Of a DNA stretch of 64,000 nt, positions 41,700 to 49,916 are shown one piece after another. Location: the NCBI GenBank assembly GCA_023415055.1, contig JAEZLZ010000125.1, positions 1-64,000 on the forward strand. The letters run 5' to 3'. The first letter of the stretch is position 1. Every line of letters begins with the position of its first letter. A program made the translations under genes and the position numbers. The stretch comes from Bacillota bacterium (GTDB lineage: Bacteria; Bacillota; Clostridia; Lachnospirales; Lachnospiraceae). A model generated the notes under the pieces. The model was given only the letters and a program-made list of their open reading frames with translations, was not told where the DNA came from and did no database searches.

Positions 41700-42608
41700 A
41701 TGCTGGACATAGAAAAAATAGTAACCGAGCAAAGAAATGAAAGAACAGCTCATATTGATGAACTATCTACGCTTGATATGGTTCGGTTAATTAATGACGA
41801 AGATAAGAAAGTAGCATATGCGGTTGAGGAAACACTGGAACCCATAGCATGTGCAATTGATTTAATAACAGAAAAAATGAAAGACGAAGGGCGCTTAATC
41901 TATTGCGGCTGCGGTACCTCCGGCAGACTTGGTATATTGGATGCGGTAGAGTGTCCTCCAACTTATTCAACAGAACCGGAGATGGTACAGGGAATGATCG
42001 CAGGCGGGTACTCTGCTGTATTTAAAGCAGTAGAAGGTGCTGAGGATGATTATGAACAGGGAGGACTTGACCTGAAAAGGATTCATTTTTCCAACAGGGA
42101 TATTCTGGTAGGTATTGCTGCCTCAGGAAGAACTCCTTATGTGATCGGCGCCATGGATTATGCAAAATCGATCGGTGCCACTGTGATATCCGTTACCTGT
42201 TGTCCCGGATCTAGAATGGGAGAAATCGCAGATATAGATATTGCACCGTCTCCCGGTCCGGAGGTAGTAACCGGATCGACACGAATGAAAAGCGGGACGG
42301 CACAAAAAATGGTATTGAATATGTTATCCACCGGGGCCATGATAAAATTAGGTAAGGTCTATGGTAATCTGATGGTGGATGTAAAGCCGTCAAACGAAAA
42401 GTTAATAAAACGCTGCATCTCCATTGTAAGGACCTCTGCACATGTTTCCGAGGAAGAAGCGGTGAATGCACTGGAGCAGTGTGGCTATAATCCTAAGACA
42501 GCAATTGTAATGCTGATTTGCAAGCTGGATGCAGAAGCTGCTAAGGAGCTTTTAGTTAAAGCAGAAGGTAAAATAGCAAAAGCGGTTCAAATCGTTAAAC
42601 ATGCTTAA
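41700..42608 (+). CDS. murQ: N-acetylmuramic acid 6-phosphate etherase MurQ
   Basis: MurQ cleaves the lactyl ether of MurNAc-6-phosphate to GlcNAc-6-phosphate and D-lactate. The 302-residue enzyme contains one SIS domain, with LIYCGCGTSGRLGILDAVECPPTYS (in two halves near 62-86), AVEGAEDD, VGIAASGRTPYVIGAMDYAK and the C-terminal family motif TGSTRMKSGTAQKMVLNMLS. The catalytic Glu region is intact. ATG 41700 follows CCAAGGAGAG. It is followed by a BadF-type kinase after 29 bases. Confidence 0.96.
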   Translation: MLDIEKIVTEQRNERTAHIDELSTLDMVRLINDEDKKVAYAVEETLEPIACAIDLITEKMKDEGRLIYCGCGTSGRLGILDAVECPPTYSTEPEMVQGMIAGGYSAVFKAVEGAEDDYEQGGLDLKRIHFSNRDILVGIAASGRTPYVIGAMDYAKSIGATVISVTCCPGSRMGEIADIDIAPSPGPEVVTGSTRMKSGTAQKMVLNMLSTGAMIKLGKVYGNLMVDVKPSNEKLIKRCISIVRTSAHVSEEEAVNALEQCGYNPKTAIVMLICKLDAEAAKELLVKAEGKIAKAVQIVKHA

Positions 42609-42637
42609 TAAGAGTGAATGAAAAAGAGGGGCTGACA

Positions 42638-43534
42638 TTGAAGTACATAGCAGGAATTGATGGCGGTGGGACCAAAACCATCTTGGAGATAAGAAACATC
42701 CAAAGCGGGGAAAGCAGACGAAAGAGCTTCGGTGCCTTTAATATTAACAGTACCGGAGAGGAGTTGTTTGGGAAGCTGCTGCAGGAATTGTTCGAGGAGC
42801 TGGTGCCTATATCGGATTATCTGTGTATTTGCATTGGTGCCGCCGGTATTAGTAATCCTCTGGTACAGAAGATGGTAAAGGAAGCAGCCGATGCATACCA
42901 ATATATAGGAGAATTAATCCTGAAGGGTGACCACGAGATAGCACTTCGGGGTGCTCTGGGAACGGATCACGGGATGATCTTAATCTCCGGTACCGGTTCG
43001 ATCTGCTATGGCAAAGATGAGGATGGAAAAATAGTTCGGGCCGGAGGCTGGGGACACATCATTGATGACGGAGGAAGTGCCTATGCGTTAGCTCGGGATG
43101 GGTTTGCGGCAGTGGTTCAAAGCGGTGACGGCAGAAAGGAAAAGACATTGCTTACACAGCTTTATTATCAGAAGCTTGGAATCCATTCAACGGAAGAAAT
43201 CATACCCTATCTGTATCATCCGCAGACGGATAAAGGCAAAATTGCTTCCTTTTCAATACTGGTAGAACAGGCAGCCAAGGAAGGGGATCGGATCGCTCTG
43301 GAAATCATTTATCATAATGCAGGCTTATTAATGGATTTAATCCGAGCCGTATATGACAGGCTATCCGTACCTGAAACAAAAATTGCTTTGCTGGGCGGAA
43401 TGATGTCCCATGAGACACTATTAAGAAAAAAAACAATCAAAAATATAAAAAACAGCGGACTAGGTATCGAATATACCGATGCTTTGGACGATGCAGTAGC
43501 AGGAGCGATCTCCTTTGCACTCGATGCAATCTAA
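42638..43534 (+). CDS. BadF/BadG-type amino-sugar kinase (MurK-like)
   Basis: This is an ASKHA-fold kinase of about 298 residues. Phosphate-binding motif 1 is GIDGGGTKTILEI, followed by ICIGAAGISNP, and motif 2 is MILISGTGSICYG. GGWGHIIDDGGSAYALARDG is characteristic of GlcNAc/MurNAc kinases. Beside murQ it probably phosphorylates MurNAc and/or GlcNAc at position 6, as MurK does in Clostridium. TTG 42638 has GAGGGG at 7 bases; a GTG at 42614 in frame is an alternative start with poor spacing to any ribosome site. Confidence 0.87.
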   Translation: MKYIAGIDGGGTKTILEIRNIQSGESRRKSFGAFNINSTGEELFGKLLQELFEELVPISDYLCICIGAAGISNPLVQKMVKEAADAYQYIGELILKGDHEIALRGALGTDHGMILISGTGSICYGKDEDGKIVRAGGWGHIIDDGGSAYALARDGFAAVVQSGDGRKEKTLLTQLYYQKLGIHSTEEIIPYLYHPQTDKGKIASFSILVEQAAKEGDRIALEIIYHNAGLLMDLIRAVYDRLSVPETKIALLGGMMSHETLLRKKTIKNIKNSGLGIEYTDALDDAVAGAISFALDAI

Positions 43535-43835
43535 ATCTGGTTCCATAGGAAATACGAAGCAACAGAGATAATCGATGCAGAATTCAAAATATCAGCTTTG
43601 CTTTCGGTAAGACACAATCGGAGCTGTTATTTTTTAATCCTATGATGCTTCCCTGGTATATTAAGGTACAAATCACCATGAGCATAATAATGCGCCGGGT
43701 GTCTTTAAGGTCATCTGAATGTCGGACAGATTGCCTTAGCCAGTGTTCTTAAGAAGGAGCTTCCGGCCAGAGGTAAGCTACCGGTCAGGATCGCGTAGCA
43801 GAATACTTACATTATGTCAGGAGGAGTGTGAGGAT

Positions 43836-44978
43836 ATGGTAAAACCGGGAATTGAGAATAGGGAGATTTGGAGCGGATTCCTTTCAGGAAAGCGAGTGGG
43901 GCTGATCACAAACCCGACGGGAGTTGACAGCAGGTTGATCAGCACCATTGACCTATTGCGGAAGGAAGTAAATCTGATGAAATTATTCTCTCCGGAGCAT
44001 GGTGTACGAGGAGATATTCAAGCGGGTGACATGGTAAGCAATTATATCGATGAGAAGTCGCAGCTTCCGGTCTTCTCCTTGTATGGCAAGAGTAAAAAGC
44101 CCTCTTATGATTTGCTTCAGGATATTGATGTCTTAGCAATAGATATTCAGGATGTGGGCTCCAGATTGTATACTTATCTATACACGATGTCCTATTGTAT
44201 GCAGGCTTGTGAAGAGCAGAACATTACATTTCTTGTCTTTGATCGACCCAATCCCATCGGCGGTAACGTGGTAGAAGGAAATCTAATCCGGGAGGGCTTC
44301 ACCTCCTTCGTGGGCTTGCATCCTATCCCCTATCGCTATGGCCTTACGATCGGAGAAACAGCGATCTTATTTCAAAAGGAATTTCATATCTCCTGTGATC
44401 TAAAAGTGATACCAATGGTTGGATGGACCAGAGAAATGTATTTTGAGGACACGGGACTGCCCTGGATTCTACCCTCACCGAATATGCCTACCATTGATAC
44501 TGCGGTGGTTTATAACAGTACCTGTATCTTTGAGGGAACAAATATTTCGGAAGGTAGAGGAACCACAAAGCCCTTTGAATTTGTTGGTGCTCCATGGTTA
44601 GATGCAGATCGGTTAGCAGACCGTATGAATGGAGTCGGTTTGGAGGGTATCCTCTTTCGGCCGGTTTATTATACACCCAGTTTTTCTAAGCATGCAAATA
44701 CTCTATGTAAGGGGGTTCAATTGCATGTGATGGATCGTAAGAGCTTCTGTGCTGTTAAAACCGGGTTATACCTGCTGGAGGAGATAAAGAAGCAATCCGG
44801 TGAGTACTTCTCATATACGGAGCCCTACACTGCCAAAGGAAAGCCAATGATCGATTATAACACAGGCAGTGATTATGTACGCACTCATGATTTTTCGGCA
44901 AGGAGCTTATATGAGGAATGGCAGCTTGAGGCAGAAGAGTTCCAGAAAAGAAAAATAAACTATCATTTATATCAATAA
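43836..44978 (+). CDS. DUF1343 protein, NamZ-like exo-N-acetylmuramidase
   Basis: This 380-residue protein matches DUF1343 in order: GKRVGLITNPTGVDS, LFSPEHGVRGDIQAGDMV, VLAIDIQDVGSRLYTYLYTM, FLVFDRPNPIGGNVVEGN and ILPSPNMPTIDTAVVY with FEGTNISEGRGTTKPFE. Members such as NamZ release MurNAc from the non-reducing end of peptidoglycan fragments. No signal peptide is seen, so here it would act inside the cell. ATG 43836 follows GAGGATA. An upstream in-frame start at 43743 has no ribosome site. The 301 bases before it hold no gene. Confidence 0.85.
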   Translation: MVKPGIENREIWSGFLSGKRVGLITNPTGVDSRLISTIDLLRKEVNLMKLFSPEHGVRGDIQAGDMVSNYIDEKSQLPVFSLYGKSKKPSYDLLQDIDVLAIDIQDVGSRLYTYLYTMSYCMQACEEQNITFLVFDRPNPIGGNVVEGNLIREGFTSFVGLHPIPYRYGLTIGETAILFQKEFHISCDLKVIPMVGWTREMYFEDTGLPWILPSPNMPTIDTAVVYNSTCIFEGTNISEGRGTTKPFEFVGAPWLDADRLADRMNGVGLEGILFRPVYYTPSFSKHANTLCKGVQLHVMDRKSFCAVKTGLYLLEEIKKQSGEYFSYTEPYTAKGKPMIDYNTGSDYVRTHDFSARSLYEEWQLEAEEFQKRKINYHLYQ

Positions 44979-45046
44979 GCACTAAAAACCGCGAAATAAG
45001 AGTTCACATTATTTTCCTAACTTCATATGCTTTTATGAGGTGATTT

Positions 45047-45113
45047 GAGTGAAAGAGAAATCACTTTCACTCGGAAAGAACTCCAAAATGAAACCCATAG
45101 GAATTTCATTTTG
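45047..45113. repeat. Two adjacent perfect inverted repeats
   Basis: GAGTGAAAG..CTTTCACTC (45047-45072) and CAAAATGAAA..TTTCATTTTG (45084-45113), with 9- and 10-bp stems, lie in a 450-base gene-free stretch (44979-45425). The first can alternatively pair TGATTT/AAATCA. Neither is followed by a T-run. Downstream only short open frames are seen. Confidence 0.5.
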
Positions 45114-45357
45114 AACTTCTTTCAGGTCCAGTTTGTGCCGCCTTTGGCGGTGGAATGGAGATACCTTGTCAACAGTGATTACGAAAAGAGAACTAAATGA
45201 GAAACAAATAAATAACGACAAGACCAATGGCTTCAGCAATATCGTTGTAGATAATGATAATAAAGAAGATAAGTAATGCATTCACAGTACTTCAGCTCTG
45301 GGCATCGGTAACGGCAACCATTGTTTTATATTCTCTAGATGACAGACGGGAAATAAG

Positions 45358-45366
45358 TGATATAAT
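45358..45366 (+). promoter_or_regulatory. Extended -10 promoter for the GreA-family gene
   Basis: TGATATAAT lies 60 bases before the start codon; no clear -35. Confidence 0.5.
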
Positions 45367-45425
45367 TAAGTAATGATATTTAAGAAGCATCACAAATTTA
45401 AGGAAACATAATTGGAGATGTCATT

Positions 45426-45929
45426 ATGTATGATAAGATAACCCAAAAAGACGTGAAAAGAATGCAGGACGAGATCGAGCACCGTAAGCTGGTAGTCAGA
45501 AAAGAAGCAATTAAGGACGTTCAAGAAGCAAGAGCACATGGTGATCTCAGCGAGAATTTTGAGTATAAGGCGGCAAAACAATTTAAGAATCAGAATGAGA
45601 GCAGGATCCGGTATCTGGAAAGAATGATTAAGACCGCGAAGATCATCTCCGAGGATTCAAGGGAGGATGAGGTTGGTCTGAATGATAGAGTGACCTTTTA
45701 TCTTCCGGAGGATGATGCGGAAGAGACTTTAAAGATTGTGACAACGGTCAGAGCAAATGCAACAAAAGGAAGAATAAGCATTGATTCACCTCTAGGCAAG
45801 GCAATGCTGCATCATAAGATCAATGATAAGGTCAGTGTCAAGGTCAATGAGAATTATTCCTATGATGTCATCATCCGTAGCATTGAAAAATTAGAGGATG
45901 ATGGAACAGATGAACTGCTGAAGCACTAG
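45426..45929 (+). CDS. greA: GreA/GreB family transcription elongation factor
   Basis: Gre factors enter the RNA polymerase secondary channel and stimulate cleavage of backtracked RNA. The 167-residue product has the N-terminal coiled coil with the acidic-tip motif GDLSENFEYKAAK (usually GDLSENAEYDAAK; both acidic residues D and E are kept), and the C-terminal FKBP-like domain with ISIDSPLGKAMLHHKINDKVSV. It is a little longer than typical GreA. ATG 45426 follows TTGGAGATGTC. Other GreA copies may exist outside the window. Confidence 0.88.
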   Translation: MYDKITQKDVKRMQDEIEHRKLVVRKEAIKDVQEARAHGDLSENFEYKAAKQFKNQNESRIRYLERMIKTAKIISEDSREDEVGLNDRVTFYLPEDDAEETLKIVTTVRANATKGRISIDSPLGKAMLHHKINDKVSVKVNENYSYDVIIRSIEKLEDDGTDELLKH

Positions 45930-45957
45930 ATCCTCTGCTATAAGAAGGTTAAGAAAA

Positions 45958-45992
45958 CGATAGAAAGTACGCTTCGCGAACTTTCTATTGTC
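45958..45992 (-). repeat. Dispersed palindromic repeat R1, copy 3
   Basis: The plus strand runs from CGATAGAAAGTACGCTTCGC to GAACTTTCTATTGTC, the reverse complement of copies 1 and 2. It forms a long imperfect hairpin in the greA 3' region. Confidence 0.75.
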
Positions 45993-46000
45993 ATGAATTA

Positions 46001-46027
46001 GAGGCTGCCGCATTGTGGCAGCCTCTT
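46001..46027 (+). terminator. Terminator after greA
   Basis: A perfect 9-bp stem GAGGCTGCC / GGCAGCCTC with a 7-nt loop, followed by TTCTC. The T-run is short. Confidence 0.65.
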
Positions 46028-46034
46028 CTCGTAC

Positions 46035-46057
46035 AAGTGCGCCCGGAGGGTGTACTT
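46035..46057. repeat. GC-rich hairpin repeat R2, copy 2
   Basis: AAGTGCGCCC-GGA-GGGTGTACTT is a 10-bp stem with two G-T pairs, sharing GTGCGCCCGG with copy 1 at 11712-11730. Confidence 0.6.
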
Positions 46058-46138
46058 AAGCAAGACATCCTTGTTGATTCGGATTTTAACATCCTGTCGG
46101 GTTTCATAAGTTCTGCTTTACCTGAGTGAAATAGATGT

Positions 46139-46144
46139 TATAAT
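46139..46144 (+). promoter_or_regulatory. -10 box for the MFS transporter gene
   Basis: TATAAT, preceded by TGT (extended -10), lies 52 bases before the start. Confidence 0.45.
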
Positions 46145-46195
46145 AATATCATTGTATAAAAATCTGCGATTATAATTACTTTTAAGGAGCCCCTA

Positions 46196-47455
46196 ATGAA
46201 AAACAAAATTTCACAGATGCGTCCGGAATTATGGATGTTTATCATCCTAATCTCTGCAGTGGCGCTGGGTAACGGTCTTAGTGACGGCGTTTACTCAAAT
46301 TATTTTAAGGAAGTTTATCAGGTCACTGCGTTCCAGAGAGGTTTTATCGAATTCCCGAGAGAGCTGCCGGGACTGCTTTGTGCATTTGTTATAGGTTTAA
46401 TCGGCTTTCTTGGCGACATACGAATGGCATTCATCGCACAGATATTGGCTGCCGTAGGTGTGACCTTACTTGGTCTTTTTACTCCGACCTTTGGTGTGAT
46501 GCTGATTTTTCTGTTTACGAATTCTATGGGAATGCATCTATTTATGCCACTGTCCGATTCGATCGGAATGTCACTTGCCGAGCCGGACAAAATCGGTAAA
46601 CGAATGGGGCAATTCTCCAGTATAAAGGCATTGTTTGGTCTACTGGCAGCACTCCTTGTATTCTTTGGATTTCGTACCGGATTATTTTCCTTTGAGAGCA
46701 AGATAAAGTGGATTTTCTTGGTAGCAGCCGTTGCATTTGTGATCGCCATCGTCATGGCCGCACTAATGGTAGGAAAGATCAGAGCAAAGAAGACCGCTCC
46801 CCGTAGAACCAGGCTGGTATTTCGCAAGCAGTACCGTTATTATTATCTATTGACGGTATTGAAGGGAGTACAGAAGCAAATTGCATTTGTATACGGAACC
46901 TGGGTCATTGTTGATCTGCTGCTTAAGAAAGCGGATACTACTGCACTACTGACCATTATCGTAACCTTTATCTCCATCTTCTTTTTAAGCCAGCTCGGAC
47001 GCTGGATGGATCGATTCGGAATCAAGAAGATGATGTATTTGGATGCATTAACCTTTATTATTATATACATAATTTATGGCTTTGTGGTCTGGGGTATCGT
47101 GGAAGGCGTACTTCCAAACCATGGCTGGTCCGTATGGTTTATCTACCTGCTGTACATCTCGGATCGCTTGTCCATGCAGATCGGTATGGTGAATTCGATT
47201 TATCTGAAATCCATTGCGATAGATCCGGAGGAGGTAACCTCGGTCCTATCCACCGGTATCAGCTTAGATCATTTTGTATCGATTACCGCAGCACTTGCAG
47301 GTGGGGTGGTCTGGGCGAACTGGGGAAGTCAATGGGTATTCTTCCTTGCAGCTGCCTTTTCTCTCGGTAATCTCTATGTTGCTATCAAGGTTCAACCGGA
47401 AAAGGAACAAGAGCAATCAAGAATAATAAGGGAACAGCTTCAAAATAAGCAGTAA
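46196..47455 (+). CDS. Major facilitator superfamily transporter
   Basis: This 419-residue integral membrane protein has about 12 hydrophobic segments, beginning ELWMFIILISAVALGNGLSDG. A basic central loop (GKIRAKKTAPRRTRLVFRKQ) lies between the two six-helix halves, and the MFS loop motif is degenerate (GRWMDRFGIKKMMYLD). The substrate is not evident. ATG 46196 follows TTAAGGAGCCC. A tocopherol-cyclase-like gene begins 130 bases later, but no functional link is clear. Confidence 0.85.
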   Translation: MKNKISQMRPELWMFIILISAVALGNGLSDGVYSNYFKEVYQVTAFQRGFIEFPRELPGLLCAFVIGLIGFLGDIRMAFIAQILAAVGVTLLGLFTPTFGVMLIFLFTNSMGMHLFMPLSDSIGMSLAEPDKIGKRMGQFSSIKALFGLLAALLVFFGFRTGLFSFESKIKWIFLVAAVAFVIAIVMAALMVGKIRAKKTAPRRTRLVFRKQYRYYYLLTVLKGVQKQIAFVYGTWVIVDLLLKKADTTALLTIIVTFISIFFLSQLGRWMDRFGIKKMMYLDALTFIIIYIIYGFVVWGIVEGVLPNHGWSVWFIYLLYISDRLSMQIGMVNSIYLKSIAIDPEEVTSVLSTGISLDHFVSITAALAGGVVWANWGSQWVFFLAAAFSLGNLYVAIKVQPEKEQEQSRIIREQLQNKQ

Positions 47456-47585
47456 AAATAGAATATGTCCGCTATTGTGAATAAACATAAGGTTATGGTT
47501 AATATTAAGCTATGATGCAAAATCAGGATAACATTACGCTTCATCAATTATTTTGTACTGATTCGCTGAAAGGAGGTAGCTTACA

Positions 47586-48455
47586 ATTAACCAGAATCCA
47601 TCTCACAGCTATTTTAAAGGCTGGTATTTTAAAAATCAGACCGAGGAGGATATCATATCCTTTATTCCGGCTTACCACATTGATAAAGAAGGGAAAGCAT
47701 CTGCCTCACTTCAAGTGATTAACGCAAATGAGGCTCATCAGATATTTTATCCTTATTCGGAATTTCGATTTGCAAAGAACAGGATGATGATCCGTGTGGG
47801 GGATAACCTGTTTACCCCAGGGGGGATCCGCATTCATATCCATACAGAGAAGCTGACGGTTACCGGAAAGCTTCAATATGGGGCGTTTAGCCCGATGAAG
47901 CATGATATCATGGGACCCTTTCGGTATGTTTCCCGGATGCCTTGCTATCACAATATCTACAGTCTTGCACACAGTATACAGGGAGAGCTGATCGTAAATG
48001 GTTCACGGATCGACTTTAACCGGGGACTTGGGTATATTGAGGGGGATCAGGGCAGTGAATTTCCGACGGATTATCTTTGGACCCAGTGCAGCTGGCAGGA
48101 GGAGGACACGAATTCTCTGATGCTGTCTGTGGCAGACTTAAGGCTTGGCCCCATTTCCTTTACCGGATGCATCGGTATAATCTATTACAAGTGGAGGGAA
48201 TATCGCTTTGCCACCTATCTTGGTGTCAGAATTAAAAGAATCAGCCCGACGGAGCTTTGGGTGCAGCAGGGGAAATATGAGCTGCAGGTGAAGATCTTAG
48301 AGAAGTTGGAGAATACACTTTTAGCACCGGTGAAAGGAAGTATGATTCGGACAGTTTATGAAAGCGTGGATGCCAGAATCCACTACCGTTTCACCATAGA
48401 TGGAAGGGTGATATTTGACTTCATCCGGAAAGGATGCTTTGAAAGAGGATTATAG
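47586..48455 (+). CDS. Tocopherol-cyclase-like protein, apparent ATT start
   Basis: This protein has about 289 residues. The conserved part starts well before the first conventional start (GTG 47715): the open frame reads NQNPSHSYFKGWYFKNQT and then DIISFIPAYHID, continuous with the later GGIRIHIHTEKLTVTGKL, PFRYVSRMPCYHNIYSL and FNRGLGYIEGDQGSEFPTDY of the tocopherol cyclase-like family. An in-frame TAG (47577) lies only two codons before ATT 47586, and a perfect AAAGGAGGT precedes it. ATT is therefore either the initiation codon or a mutated ATG. The function in bacteria is unknown; no membrane segment is present. Confidence 0.75.
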   Translation: MNQNPSHSYFKGWYFKNQTEEDIISFIPAYHIDKEGKASASLQVINANEAHQIFYPYSEFRFAKNRMMIRVGDNLFTPGGIRIHIHTEKLTVTGKLQYGAFSPMKHDIMGPFRYVSRMPCYHNIYSLAHSIQGELIVNGSRIDFNRGLGYIEGDQGSEFPTDYLWTQCSWQEEDTNSLMLSVADLRLGPISFTGCIGIIYYKWREYRFATYLGVRIKRISPTELWVQQGKYELQVKILEKLENTLLAPVKGSMIRTVYESVDARIHYRFTIDGRVIFDFIRKGCFERGL

Positions 48456-48477
48456 TTTACGATAGAGTGTATGGGAA

Positions 48478-48517
48478 GCCGCTGCCTCAGCTTAACTGAG
48501 AAGGCGGCCTTTTCTTT
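48478..48517 (+). terminator. Terminator after the tocopherol-cyclase-like gene
   Basis: GCCGC and CTCAG pair with CTGAG and GCGGC with a small internal loop, followed by CTTTTCTTTC. Confidence 0.7.
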
Positions 48518-48676
48518 CGTATAGAACAGGGTATTAATATAAGATTAAGGGAGCTTTCTATCTTATGATTGACGACTATTTGTAATTTCTGTAAGATAGA
48601 AATCAATAGATAACTGCATCAACCTGTTTACAAGGGAGCAGTATAAAAAGAGTAAAAAGCCATAGGGAGGAGTAAT

Positions 48677-49609
48677 ATGTCGGAGCGTACCGTTAAGACT
48701 GCCGGTGTAATCTCGGCGGCAAAAAAGATCATAAGAAAAGAGCAGACCGATTCTTTATTACAGATTGGTTCTATCTCTGCGATTAAAAGAATCGTTCTGA
48801 CCTTTCAGGTAGCAGGAATTGATCCCATCGTAGTTATTACCGGTTATCATTCGGACATCATCGAACGGGAACTTTGTGATTATGGGGTGATCTTTCTTCA
48901 TAAGGAGAATTATGAGCACAGTCAATTATTTCACCTAGCAAAAATGGGACTTTCCTATCTGCAGGGGAAATGTGACAAGGTTATGTTCACTCCGGTAAAC
49001 ATTCCGCTGTTTAGCCCAGAGACTCTTAGAAAGATGATGGAGTGCGATGATAAAGCGGTATCTCCCTCCTATCAAAATAAAGTAGGACATCCTACATTGA
49101 TTACATCGGAGCTGATACCCTCATTGCTAGATTATCAGGGAGAGGGTGGAATGCCGGGTGCTCTTGCATGCCTTGGAATCACAAGGAGAATCATCGAGGT
49201 CGAAGATGAAGGAATTATTGAGGACACGGAGCAGTTAGAATATAAATCAGACTTAATCAGAAAACATAACAGTGATATCTTTCACCCCCATCTAAAACTC
49301 AGCCTGGAGAAGGAAAATCTCTTTTTTAATGCTAAGACTAAGCTCCTGCTCACACTGATCCATGAGACCGGTTCCGTGAAGAGTGCCTGTAAAGCCATGG
49401 CACTATCCTATAGTAAGGCCTGGAAGATGTTAAACGCCCTGGAGGAGGCGGTCTCCTACCGGGTAATTTCCAGGCAGCAGGGAGGAAGCAAGGGAGGCAG
49501 GACGGAGCTTACCCCGGAAGGGGAACGGCTTCTAAAGGATTATGAGCTTTTTGAGAACAGAGTGAAGGAATATACCAGGGAGGAGTTCCGACGAATCTTT
49601 TTAGTGTGA
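48677..49609 (+). CDS. Degenerate MocA-like nucleotidyltransferase fused to ModE-type HTH
   Basis: This is a 310-residue two-domain protein. Residues 1 to about 190 follow the MobA/MocA fold (IVLTFQVAGIDPIVVITGYHSDIIE, VMFTPVNIPLFSPETL, GHPTLITSELIPSLL). However, the nucleotide-binding loop LAAGxSxRMG is replaced by ISAAKKIIRKEQ, and the metal Asp of PVDxP is Asn. Residues about 215-310 form a winged HTH like the DNA-binding part of ModE (ETGSVKSACKAMALSYSKAW, then GGSKGGRTELTPEGERLL). It heads the Se/Mo island and probably acts as a regulator. GGGAGGAG precedes ATG 48677. Confidence 0.82.
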   Translation: MSERTVKTAGVISAAKKIIRKEQTDSLLQIGSISAIKRIVLTFQVAGIDPIVVITGYHSDIIERELCDYGVIFLHKENYEHSQLFHLAKMGLSYLQGKCDKVMFTPVNIPLFSPETLRKMMECDDKAVSPSYQNKVGHPTLITSELIPSLLDYQGEGGMPGALACLGITRRIIEVEDEGIIEDTEQLEYKSDLIRKHNSDIFHPHLKLSLEKENLFFNAKTKLLLTLIHETGSVKSACKAMALSYSKAWKMLNALEEAVSYRVISRQQGGSKGGRTELTPEGERLLKDYELFENRVKEYTREEFRRIFLV

Positions 49610-49744
49610 CAGCAAAAAGCCTTCTACCGGCGTATTGTACTGTAAAGGCCGGACCGAGTTGTTTTAGCAAACAATTTGCATCATTTTCCATAAAATCTTA
49701 CAATAGAATCATAGAAAAATGCTTGAAAACAGAAAGGGAATCAG

Positions 49745-49890
49745 ATGATAAAGATCTTAGCTGTAGCACACTGTATCCTGAATACCGCATCCAAAGTAAC
49801 CGGTTATAATGAGTTGGAGCAGAAGGAAGAAGCAGAGCATAGGCGAAGGTTGCTGGATTATGTAAGACAAAGCAATATCCAGCTGCTTCA
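49745..49890 (+). pseudogene. N-terminal remnant of a TudS-related (DUF523-like) desulfidase
   Basis: The frame starts MIKILAVAHCILNTASKVTG, the N-terminus of TudS-related proteins with a conserved Cys, and continues EEAEHRRRLLDYVRQSNIQLLQ. After that the match to the family (which should go on to a Pro-Cys-Pro-Glu-rich region) is lost, and the frame ends in unrelated sequence. About two thirds of the gene is missing. Confidence 0.65.
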
Positions 49891-49916
49891 GAATTACAGC
49901 AATTATTTGTGGTCTT

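Noticed and set aside
45033..45281. 82-codon minus-strand frame
   Set aside because: It is hydrophobic but has no ribosome site or family resemblance and covers the two inverted repeats; codon use is unlike the neighbours.
47512..47718. Separate small gene before the tocopherol-cyclase-like gene
   Set aside because: It is the wrong frame across the conserved N-terminus of that gene (FKGWYFKNQT). The Shine-Dalgarno inside it serves the ATT start.
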